Below are positions 55,666-64,000 of a stretch of 64,000 nt of DNA, piece after piece. Source of the stretch: Venturia oleaginea (lineage: Eukaryota > Ascomycota > Dothideomycetes > Venturiales > Venturiaceae); NCBI GenBank assembly GCA_013176395.1, contig JABMLP010000017.1, positions 248,001-312,000 of the forward strand, written 5' to 3'. The first letter of the stretch is position 1; each line of letters opens with the position of its first letter. The position numbers were made by a program, and so were the translations under genes. The notes beneath the pieces are model-generated. The model was not told the origin of the DNA. It worked only from the letters and a program-made list of their open reading frames with translations, and did not search any database.

Positions 55666-55885
55666 GGTCTATAGAGCCCGTGACACTTTCTTTTATATTG
55701 TTTAATACGATATTGTTGCCCCAACTACTTGAATCTCTTAAATTACTTATATTTTAGGAGATTTGGAGTCTTATCGCTATCTACTAGTAGCTTTCGAAGG
55801 GGAGTGTTAGAATGAGGAGTAGGCTAAAATAGACTAGCTCGAATATAAAACTCCCTTTGTATGTGTCTCCTTATGAGAACCCATG
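55666..55885. repeat. Diverged LTR-like fragment
   Basis: 55685-55760 again matches family B weakly (TTTAATACGATATTGTTGCC, then ACTTGAATCTC). The rest is the 3' flank of the synthetase gene. This is the right edge of the repeat island. Confidence 0.5.
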
Positions 55886-57701
55886 TCATACGTTATATTT
55901 CTTCCCCGGGAAACTGAAATTCCTCTTCCCCATCTCCTCATCACTGACGAGCTCAACAACACATATTTTCCTCTTTCCAGATCTCAACACCATTCTAGGC
56001 CATTTCGAATCTGGGGTACTCATGAAATGGTGCTCTGAAACACGGTGGTCCAATGACACAATCGGGATGAAAGATATCTTTTCCTCGGCATTTTCGGATG
56101 AACTCGATGAGAGCAGATACGCGCCACCGCTCTTGATGAACCGTACTCCCTCACCATTTGTCTTGCACAGTCCGGCATGCTTGAGAGCGATCGAAAATGG
56201 TATATTTACCACCACAGAGGAGGGCAAGACCACGTCTGGCTTGCACTTGAGGATATCGTCTTTTTTCAGTGATGAAGGAGCGAACAAGAAGCGGTGTTGA
56301 TTTTCGGCCGTCTTTGCTTCCTCCGCGCCGTGCACGAGTTCGACGAATTCGCGAGCCAATGTGTGTTGCGCAAGGCGTTTCTCAGGGGACTGGACATGCT
56401 CCTTCATCGTTTCCGCGATTGTCGAAAGTGGTAGGAATGTGAAAAATTTGAGCAGTCGTTCGACATCTGCATCAGGCTGGCTTACAAAGAACTGGACACT
56501 GGTTAGCATCATCTTGGATCGATGAAGGTGCCACTCACCCCATACAGGTCAAAGACACTAGTCTGGTCTTCATCAAGCCAGACAGCATTTCCAGCAGTTT
56601 TTCCAAACTTCTCGCCTGAAGGAGTGGTCAATAGCGGAACAGTAAATCCCATGGGCATGGAATCTGGGCCCAACTCTTTTCCAACACTTGGCGGCGAAGC
56701 GTTCCCTGCGTATTTGATAGCATCCATGCCACTAAGAATATTTCCATATTGGTCCGCGCCGCCAATTTGTAGTTGAATCCTGTTCTGGCGAAACATGTGC
56801 CACCAATCCCAGGCTTGTAGAACTGGGTAGCAGAACTCAGAGAACGACATGCCGTCTGAGCTCTCCATTCTCGTTTTCACACTATGCCACTTATCAGCTC
56901 TCGTGGTCCCGAATCATGATGAGGGCTGACACGTACGTATCGCGACCCAGCAAAGGCCCAAGTCGAAGTCCCGAGCCAATCATCTCAAGCACACTCATTA
57001 TGCTGATTCTCGATAACCAGTCATCGTTGTTGAGTACCTGTCCGTGTCTTTGTATGTCCTTTGGGATTTCCGACAAGTGCTTTTCGGCCAAAACTGCCAC
57101 ATTCTTCCAAAGCTTTTGAATCTGAGCGTCGATGTACTTCGTGTTAACCATTCTAACTTTGCGCGTATTTGTTACTCGTGCAGTGCTTCTGCCAGTTGGG
57201 TCTCCCACTCCTGCTGTCGCCCCTCCTAGCTGTGGTCTGTCAGCTCTTGCTTAAGTCTTTGCACCAAGTGATGTTCCATACCAATGTAACTGCTGGATAT
57301 CCGTAGAGATACATCCAGAAAAGGGCCATGAAGGGTATGAGATGTCCCACGTGCATACTCGAGGCAGTGGGATCGATGCCCACGTATGCGCCTACCCGCT
57401 TCTTTACCATGAGATTGTTCAACTCATCACGAGTCCTATTGCCCAATCAGCCTATTCTGCCAGCGATTTGAATTCGTAACACTTGCCCAACTATCTGGTT
57501 CACAAAGCCCCGCTCTTCAAGTATCTCTAGCATGCTCTGTGATGCTTGCGTAGGAGTACTCAATTGTGCTTCTGTCCGCCGGGGAAGGGTCGAATGAAGC
57601 CATCGTCGCGTATGTAGAGGTGTACTGCGTCGAAGAGAACATCTTAAACAGATGTGGGGAGCGGACAGGGCCGATTTGAAGCGCAGTGAGTTGGATGCCA
57701 T
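55886..57701 (-). CDS. Mitochondrial tyrosyl-tRNA synthetase
   Basis: Charges mitochondrial tRNA-Tyr with tyrosine. Five exons (57701-57481, 57435-57282, 57229-56937, 56881-56539, 56491-55886) sum to 1617 bases, 538 residues, with no break. The start is the first in-frame ATG. The N-terminus is rich in R, S and L (a mitochondrial presequence, [18 protein letters not shown]). Class I signatures: HIGH-like HVGHLIP (in [16 protein letters not shown]) and KMSKS-like GEKFGKT. The tyrosine-binding region reads [14 protein letters not shown]. The C-terminal S4-like domain follows ([12 protein letters not shown] region). In Pezizomycotina the orthologue (CYT-18 of Neurospora) also promotes group I intron splicing. 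Introns are 46-52 bases. Confidence 0.93.
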
Positions 57702-58426
57702 TGACGCGACTAGATCATCCAAAAAATGGATTTCTTGAAGAGCGGAATGCGGTTCCGCCCTCCACGACTACAAACCTTGAACTTTGTTACAATCATCTTT
57801 GCAACAACCATCACCATGGGTTTAATCATTCGTACAATGGAGTCCGAGGCTCCCATATCCTTTCAGTCTTCCATTTACACAAGATCAGGGGCATCGACAC
57901 GTCTATATATGGATTGGACGATGAAAAGAGCTTGGGTTCTTTTCATTCTTTGATCCTTGGCACTTTTGATAATCGGGTTATATCTATGGATTCTCACCAT
58001 ATGGCATGCCAAATCGGATTATGAGAAGCAATAACCACCAAGCTGTTGGATCTCTAATTCTGCTAAACGCCCCACGGGCAATCTACCAAGCGAACACCAG
58101 ATAAGGCCCGAGAATGGTTTCATACACCGAATCCCATAACTCCTCTTTCAACCAAATCATCTCCCCAGATACATACTTGAACCGCCTCTCATCGTTTACT
58201 CCTCTCGCTCGCTAATTTTAATGCTTCCACCAATTCTCCTTCAACCCTGTGCCCGGCTCATAGAAATACCCACCTATGTATACTACCCGCACAATCCATC
58301 CTCTAACCTCCAACTCAATCACTCCAAGATCTCTCCTGTTCTCCCTCTATACCTACCGAGGATCTAAGAACTCGCGCTTCTTGATACCTGTAGCCAGATA
58401 CACGCACAGCTCATCAGTCCATTTAT
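57702..58426. other. Intergenic region, no recognised gene
   Basis: Promoter side of the synthetase and 3' flank of the next gene. Overlapping short frames (57686-58024, 57726-57953, 58276-58512) show no family features. Confidence 0.4.
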
Positions 58427-58897
58427 TCACAACAAACTTCTTGTCGTCTTCAGTTTCTTGGTGTAGGAGCGAGAGAGATCCACTGTCGAGCAAATTTCGT
58501 CGAGTGTCTTGAGGAGAAGAGCACGGGACTCGGAGCCAATGGATCCACGAGAGCCATTGTCCTCAGTGATTGACCAGACCGAAAGGAGGATTTGTTGGCG
58601 CAGTTCGCGGGGAAGGGTGAGGGAGGATGTTCGCTTCTTGACGTTGAGTGGGGTAGTGCTTGATGTCTTGGTCGTGGAGTTCTTATCATCCGTTGTGGGG
58701 AGGACTTTGAAGGATTTGATTCGGAAATTTAGGGGGTCTTGAGATATGATAGCGAAACTGAGAGGTACGAGTGATGCTTTTGTCGTTGATTGCTGCCCGT
58801 TGGGGCTTGTTCTGATTTGTGATTGAGAAAATTGAAGGTGCCAGGAGTTTGCACAAGAGCGGCAGGCCTTTATGGCGGCGTCTGCAAATTGTAACAC
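58427..58897 (-). CDS. Hypothetical protein, 156 residues
   Basis: Single open frame with a plausible ATG. Composition is S/T/K-rich in the middle. The segment LPRELRQQILLSVWSI (about residues 98-113) looks like the start of an F-box-like helix, but the rest of the domain is absent. No membrane segment or signal peptide. I do not recognise the protein, and it may lack exons. Confidence that it is a gene is moderate. Confidence 0.45.
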   Translation of the reverse strand: MLQFADAAIKACRSCANSWHLQFSQSQIRTSPNGQQSTTKASLVPLSFAIISQDPLNFRIKSFKVLPTTDDKNSTTKTSSTTPLNVKKRTSSLTLPRELRQQILLSVWSITEDNGSRGSIGSESRALLLKTLDEICSTVDLSRSYTKKLKTTRSLL

Positions 58898-59229
58898 GGG
58901 TTCGATCAGATGATATCAAGACCTATGACTTTATAGGAAAGGGCCAAGTTTCGTATTAGCAAGAAGACTCCATATCACACAAAGAGTATTCGGGGCAGGG
59001 GTTTCAGGTTTGGACGTCTTCAGCTCGGGATCGATGAGGCTAAAATTCTGGCATTTCGACTCTGAAAGATGATTGTCCCTCTATCGTACGGTCTCGGAGC
59101 TTTGAACTCAATGAACTGTCTAAGCACTCTCCCGTATCATCGACTTGCGATTCCTTCATGCATTTGCAAGTTGCGGGCTGCTCCAATCATCGATCCTCTT
59201 CCCCGCTGACCTCAATTCAAGGGTCTTCG
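58898..59229. other. No recognisable gene
   Basis: Intergenic DNA between two minus-strand loci; no protein-like frame. Confidence 0.4.
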
Positions 59230-59827
59230 TTATCTACCACTAGTCAGCACTAATATATCATCATGCCAGCCAACATTGCAGCAACACGTACCACTTTTGC
59301 GCTTCGAGTTTTCTCCCAAGCATTTCCACAATAACTTGCTGCTCGTTCTTACCCTTTGCTCCATCAAGATGAAGCCAACTGACACCCAATCTGCAACCGC
59401 AACAAACATGTCGCAAGCCAAAATGTCCAGGTCGAGAGAAGACTTGAGCCAATCAACGAACCGAGTCAAGGATGCAGAATCAAGCTCAACGCTGAGGTCC
59501 TAGACATGAATCAGTGAATATACATCTTGCACAGTAGGATGCTGGCCAAATTCCCTGGGTAGGTCCACTTTAAACGTGTTCAACTCGTACGGTAACTTGC
59601 TAGCCTCCTGGTAAATCTGCTTGCAGCTGGATAAAAGGTCAAACCGTAGGCCCAGGCTTAACGTCGAAAGCGTCGCGACATTTCCAAAGACCTAACCCTT
59701 CTCTTTTGAAATAGTAGTGGTAAATCTGGTTTCAAAGCTCGGCAGACAATGTTAGGAAACGGAAAGGTCGCAACTGTTCAGCTATAGTTTCGACGGTGCC
59801 ATTGTTCAGAGACTTTGCGGGAAACAT
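59230..59827 (-). pseudogene. 2EXR/F-box-like protein pseudogene
   Basis: Reading from ATG 59827, the frame shows FRFLTLSAEL, a stop (TGA) and NQIYHYYF, the usual fungal 2EXR/F-box-like opening (F-L-x-L-P-x-E-x-R-N-x-I-Y). It then shows LLSSCKQIYQEASKLPYELNTF, the second hallmark block, in a shifted frame. Another stop follows VYSLIHV, and the tail runs through SVELDSASLTRFVDWLKSSL. At least two stops and one shift, so decayed. The intact relative at 62146 has the same two blocks. Confidence 0.6.
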
Positions 59828-60646
59828 GGCGCCAATACTCTCAATGTGGTCGTTTGCGTGATGGCGGCTAAAGTGGTTGAGAAGATTCGTTGAATATGTG
59901 GTGTAGCTCTTTGAAGACGACGATTGTTAGACATAGCTTAAGTCTGAAGGAAGTCCAATGTCGCCGTTTCAAAAAATGACGCCAAATAGAAGGTGTTTTT
60001 CAGGTTGCAACAAGAGAACCGTCCAAAATATGCAGTAACGGTGAAGACGACGGGTTTAAGTTTTCCGGACCACACTGCCACACTGCTTGTCGCATCGCTA
60101 CCACTGACGGGGAGCAAGCACGGACGAGCTCTTATCCTCTAATTTGCCAAAAGTGCAAGATGGCCCCCAGATAAGTGACTCGGTTCGGTGATCAAATGTA
60201 TGGTCTTGAACGAGGACTAGATGTGCCATGGGCCGAGGAATAGAGTCTCCGATGGATAATACTACCAGATGGATATAGACAAGAAGCAAGCAGGGGTGGG
60301 TGCCCGTCCCTGGAGGGCTACGAGGTAATTCTTCAATTTGCGAAGCCAAAAGACTATGATCAGGATAGGTGTAAAATGGTGCGTCCACTCGAAAGCCTGA
60401 TTGATGGATGGAATCGCCGGTCGACTACGCCAGCCCATGGGCATGCCTCGGTCACCAGAAGCCGGGCTTAAGTCATTGGATAAATTAGATCGAGTATCAA
60501 CAACACTCATCAAGCGCCATCCTGCCATGCACACCTATGCGTTTTGAACTCCCATGGGCTACAACACTACCACATTCAGTATTCAGTGTTAAAAAATACA
60601 AACTTCCAAAATTCTGTATTCGAATCCACCTCATCATAAAAGTCGT
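59828..60646. other. No recognisable gene
   Basis: Minus-strand frames at 60098-60388 and 60262-60534 overlap each other and have no family features. Otherwise non-coding. Confidence 0.4.
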
Positions 60647-61397
60647 TCATACGTAGCCCTTTCGCGCGCCTTGGAAAAAGAACCTTACTACAAAAACTTG
60701 CAGCCCGGCCATTGTGACCATAACCAATCCCTCCAATATGCTGAAGTTAAAGATACGCTTCTCCGTGCTTCGTACAGTGGAGAAGTTTCGGTTTTCTCTC
60801 GTGCGAAAGTATTTCTGGTTTCGGTTGATGGTAGCTAATTGGGAGGAGATTTTGAGGATGGATTCTTCGAGGACGGAGGTTTGCTCAGGAGTCGAGCCTT
60901 GTTTGGATGGAAGTTGTGCTCGTGCTTCGTTCTCAACCTAGAAAGTGTCAGCATGAGCGTTGGCAGGGGAGATGGCAGGATAGCAGGCATACAGCAATCT
61001 CGAAGTCGACAAGCTTCTCGGCAAAGGTCGACATTTCGTTGTTAAAGCAGAATCGATATTCGCCAATGTCGTTTGCCGTGAAGACAAAGTCGCCCTGCCT
61101 CTCCTTCTCGCCCTTTGAGATTACGCGCTCATTGGGAGCAACAACAACATAGTCAATATCGAAGGATCCACCCGATTGAACCTATCCCATATCGATTAGC
61201 CTTCAATTCTCCTTGGGAACGGCTGGATGCGCGGGCAGACGGACGGCAAAGTAGAAGGCGATCTTTGCTCCTTTGTTGGCGACATGGGTGAAGAAGCAGG
61301 CCTTCTCATTCGGCTGCATCTTGTACGTGAGGGCCGTTGCCGATATCGACGTGGCCAGCAGGGCCAGTATGGCAGTCCATAGTGTCGAGAAATGCAT
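60647..61397 (-). CDS. p24 (emp24/gp25L/Erp) family cargo receptor
   Basis: Type I membrane protein of COPII/COPI vesicles that sorts cargo between ER and Golgi. Three exons (61397-61245, 61181-60993, 60937-60647) sum to 633 bases, 210 residues. Signal peptide MHFSTLWTAILALLATSISATA. The GOLD domain follows: the two conserved cysteines are in EKACFFTHV and EYRFCFNNEMS, and the strand motif FYFAVQSGGSFDIDYVV spans intron 1. A likely coiled coil (LEESILKISSQLATINRNQ) precedes the membrane segment (LEGLVMVTMAGLQVFVVRFFF). The short cytosolic tail RFFFQGARKGYV has the paired phenylalanine ER-exit motif. Closest in style to the Erp1/Erp5/Erp6 group. Confidence 0.93.
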
Positions 61398-61954
61398 GGC
61401 GTGTATTGTGGTCTTGGTCAGCTCATTCCAATGCCAGGAGTTGTAGTCGCGCTACCTGGCATTCTGGTTAGAGAGGTTTTGGCGTATGCTCCCGTCTGCT
61501 TTGCCAAGAAAGGGGATTCCTGGACCCTTCCCCAGACTGCAGCTCATCAATCTCCAACACGAATATCTGCATGTCCTGAATTCAATTGCTATACGACTCT
61601 CCATACTGCCTGTGGGCGATCAAGGCCAAAGAGGGCTTATCCAAAGCCAGTTGCTCATTTGTTCACTCATTATGATACAGTCGAGATGCCATTGGTCTAC
61701 GAGTCGCGGGAGGTTGGGAGTTGATTACTTGATTAGTGGACTTCTGGATGAGCGACACAATGGCACATATTGCATGTCAAGTCACTGTTGGACCGTGACT
61801 GCCATGTCGTGTTTGTTTGACTACCCGTGACGCTTCCGGGTTACTGCAGGTGCACTCTTCCTGTATATTCCTCATCTCGTTTCTCCAACCACAGCAAAAC
61901 ACTTCTCTACGAAGACTATCTTTCCATTCTTGCATTACTGTCAAAGACGACACA
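61398..61954. other. Intergenic region, no recognised gene
   Basis: Divergent promoter region between the p24 gene (minus) and the next plus-strand frames. The frames at 61392-61724 and 61486-61830 have no family features. Confidence 0.4.
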
Positions 61955-62149
61955 ATGGCGCTAGCGTCCGCAGACACACTCAAACCAAAGAAAAGAGAAA
62001 AGAAGACATCATGGATCAAGAAGCAAAGAATGCAGAAGGAGATTAGACTCAATGTCAAGAAGCACTACAATTCAACCACAACAAATCAGCGACGCTATCA
62101 GCACCTAATGCAAATATTGTCTCCCAAGCGTCACAAAAACCAAAAATGA
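61955..62149 (+). CDS. Short basic reading frame upstream of 2EXR gene
   Basis: 64 residues, very basic (KPKKREKKTSWIKKQRMQKE). Its stop overlaps the next ATG as ATGA. The motif SWI-K/E-KQ and the run after it recur in the N-terminus of the next frame (RRSWIEKQKNRKKHR). It may be a separate small protein, an upstream frame, or an N-terminal exon or frameshifted start of the same gene. Confidence 0.4.
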   Translation: MALASADTLKPKKREKKTSWIKKQRMQKEIRLNVKKHYNSTTTNQRRYQHLMQILSPKRHKNQK

Positions 62150-62994
62150 TTCCTGCCATATTTGCAAGTCCACCACCAACTACGCCCACAATCTCACGCG
62201 CCGCACCGCCGATCATAGCTCAAGGACCCGCCGCAACAGCAACCGCCTCCGTGGATAAACATCGCAACAAAAAGAAGAAAAGAAGGTCCTGGATTGAAAA
62301 GCAAAAGAATCGGAAGAAACATAGATTGTCGTTCACAGAGCCGAGCCATCCAGAACCGCCATCTCTCTTTCTCGGTCTTCCAGTAGAAACTCGCAACATG
62401 ATTTATTGCTATGCTCTGTATTCTCGGCGGCTTGTTCTAAGCAAAAAGTCATCTGTTCGCAATTACCGGAGGAAGAAGTTTCAATGGGCCAGTCTCTGCT
62501 GTCCTGTGGGCGCGAATATTAGCCTGCGACGGACCTGCCAGCAAATCTATAGCGAGACAAGAGGCATCTTGTTCGAGATTAACACGTTCTCTCTTTATTC
62601 GTGCATGCTTCCAAACGTGCGGACTGCATTCCGTTCATGGCCCATTTGGCAAAATGTTCGGAAGCTCAATATTTTGACCTGCTTCAGAAAGGCTAGCCAG
62701 CTACGCGATTTTCTGCAAGTAATGTTGGAGCACCCCAACATGCGTATTCGTAAGTTCCAGCTGGCCTTCCTTGAATTGAAATCGCGATCCGATATCTCGA
62801 CGCTTCAAAATCTGAAGGTGGAAGACTCAATCGAACTGTGCGTCCAGGCGTTCTCGATGTCCTCGCTGGATGTGAAGGGTCTGCAACATGAACTCGACTT
62901 TATAGTACCAAAGATAATGGGTGTGTTATACTTCGATTGTGAATTACATGGAACAATACTTGACGAACCGGGAGATCAGGCTCCAACACGATGA
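62146..62994 (+). CDS. 2EXR/F-box-like domain protein
   Basis: 282 residues, open. The N-terminus is Pro/Ala-rich, then a basic run (KHRNKKKKRRSWIEKQKNRK). The 2EXR-type block LFLGLPVETRNMIYCYAL follows at about residues 75-92, and the second hallmark SLRRTCQQIYSETRGILFEINTF at about 126-148. The C-terminal half (FRSWPIWQNVRKLNI..., FLQVMLEHPNMRIRKF) is typical of these large fungal families. The molecular function is not established for the family; F-box-like members may act in ubiquitin ligases. A decayed relative is at 59230-59827. Confidence 0.75.
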   Translation: MIPAIFASPPPTTPTISRAAPPIIAQGPAATATASVDKHRNKKKKRRSWIEKQKNRKKHRLSFTEPSHPEPPSLFLGLPVETRNMIYCYALYSRRLVLSKKSSVRNYRRKKFQWASLCCPVGANISLRRTCQQIYSETRGILFEINTFSLYSCMLPNVRTAFRSWPIWQNVRKLNILTCFRKASQLRDFLQVMLEHPNMRIRKFQLAFLELKSRSDISTLQNLKVEDSIELCVQAFSMSSLDVKGLQHELDFIVPKIMGVLYFDCELHGTILDEPGDQAPTR

Positions 62995-64000
62995 CAGCAG
63001 ATATCACCTCGGCTAGCGTTGTGGTACTACACAGATTGGTCGCAACAGTTTTAAGACTGCACGCTCGAAGAAAAGCCATGATGAGGACGGAAATGATACG
63101 GAGGTTCTGGCTCGTAATCTGGCTCGTAAGAAATTGATATGCAATTCGATGGAAGACTAGATCGAAGAAGTCATCATATGAGACCGAATCGTAGGGGAAC
63201 GCCACTAGTCTTGTGGTACACAAGTGCTATAAATACCCAATACAGTCATGCGCTTATCTGACCGTACGTTACCATATTGATCGGGCATATCAACCTTGTT
63301 GAAGAAATATCTCAGCTGCATGACATCAAACGGGTGGCTGAGCAGCAATGACTGTTACAAAAACGCCATACCACCACATCGTCTTTGGCAATGCTTCGCT
63401 CTCCATGCTTTGATCTATCCTCATGTTTGACCGCTTTCGCGGAAAGGCTTCCTACCACATGCGAAAATGCGGCACCGATTTCTGAAAGACAAGACCCAGA
63501 CCAAGTCTTGGCAACTGCATTACCATCAGAACATGATTTCCTTCATCGTCAAATAATCGCCAGGTTGTTTTCCCACTTGGATCTACTGGTTTGCAAGTTT
63601 ACGAGCCCCATTTGGCCGATGGTCAGACTGGCATCAATGGTCATTAAGTAAGGTTTGCGAATATCCTCTCCGACGGGGATATAGTTGAGGCTCATTCTGC
63701 CATTGAAATATGCATCGAAGACAACGAACCTATGCTAATCGTCGGCTGCGATCCCGTCGTTCCAATTGCTGCCTCGTTTGTAATTGACGTTGTTGTTTAC
63801 TTCTCCATTGTGCGAGCTTATGTTTGCCACGAGAGATCGCGCCAGGAGTGACCATATTGTGGATCACAATTGGACAACGACGCCAGAAAGACTGTATCAT
63901 TAGCTGGTACTGCTGCAATAGCTTGGCTAACATAGCAAGCACCAGCACTAAGCGGTCTGGAGAGAGACCTCATGGTGAGCAGAGAAGAAGAATCGAAATT
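62995..64000. other. No recognisable gene
   Basis: Frames at 62900-63223 (minus), 63385-63651 (plus) and 63730-63948 (minus) are short and lack family features. The end of the window may cut a gene. Confidence 0.35.

Noticed and set aside
1..64000. tRNA or rRNA genes
   Set aside because: No stretch with paired tRNA arms and B-box sequence, and no rRNA-like sequence, was recognised by eye. A tRNA search program would be decisive.

Overview
The window reads as nuclear DNA of a filamentous ascomycete (Pezizomycotina). The evidence is short GT-AG introns of about 40-90 bases, fungal-type P450s, a CYT-18-like mitochondrial tyrosyl-tRNA synthetase, a Tad-like LINE, Ty3/gypsy, DIRS and pogo elements, and premature stops that look like repeat-induced point mutation (RIP). 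No species can be named from sequence alone.

Left part, about 0.5-17.6 kb: a terpenoid-type biosynthetic gene cluster. A relic of a P450 (481-729) is followed by two divergent P450s (1180-2988 minus, 3784-5818 plus), two more P450s on the minus strand (10033-11802, and 12442-14120 with an apparent frameshift), and a squalene-hopene-cyclase-type class II terpene cyclase (15405-17560 plus) with a DxDD motif and QW repeats. An intact DFR-like short-chain dehydrogenase lies at 20064-21358 and may or may not belong. My inference is that the cyclase makes a triterpene skeleton that the P450s oxidise. The cluster is broken up by repeats: two solo LTRs of one family with 5-base target duplications, a 1.6-kb non-autonomous LINE-like element, a tandem repeat and a MITE just upstream of the cyclase, and a pogo-type element whose only gene keeps the DNA-binding half of a transposase.

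Middle part, about 21.7-55.8 kb: a transposon graveyard. In order: a complete 5.9-kb Tad-like LINE with a 14-base target duplication but a broken ORF2; a second non-autonomous element sharing both ends with that LINE; a Ty3/gypsy pol remnant; a second Ty3/gypsy element whose gag half was inverted by recombination between 176-base LTRs; the displaced gag-protease of the first gypsy with a 265-base inverted duplication; a DIRS-like tyrosine-recombinase retroelement with a 200-base segment of its RNase H region tandemly amplified; a tnp2/Plavaka-like DNA transposon with a divergent AT-hook gene; a third gypsy pol joined in frame to that transposase; and a 690-base LTR.

Right part, 55.9-64 kb: ordinary gene-bearing chromosome, with an intact mitochondrial tyrosyl-tRNA synthetase, a small hypothetical gene, a decayed 2EXR/F-box-like gene, an intact p24-family cargo receptor gene, and a 2EXR-like gene. 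The last kilobase has nothing I can recognise. Exon boundaries were placed by eye from splice signals and reading-frame continuity; where all exons summed to an uninterrupted frame this is stated.
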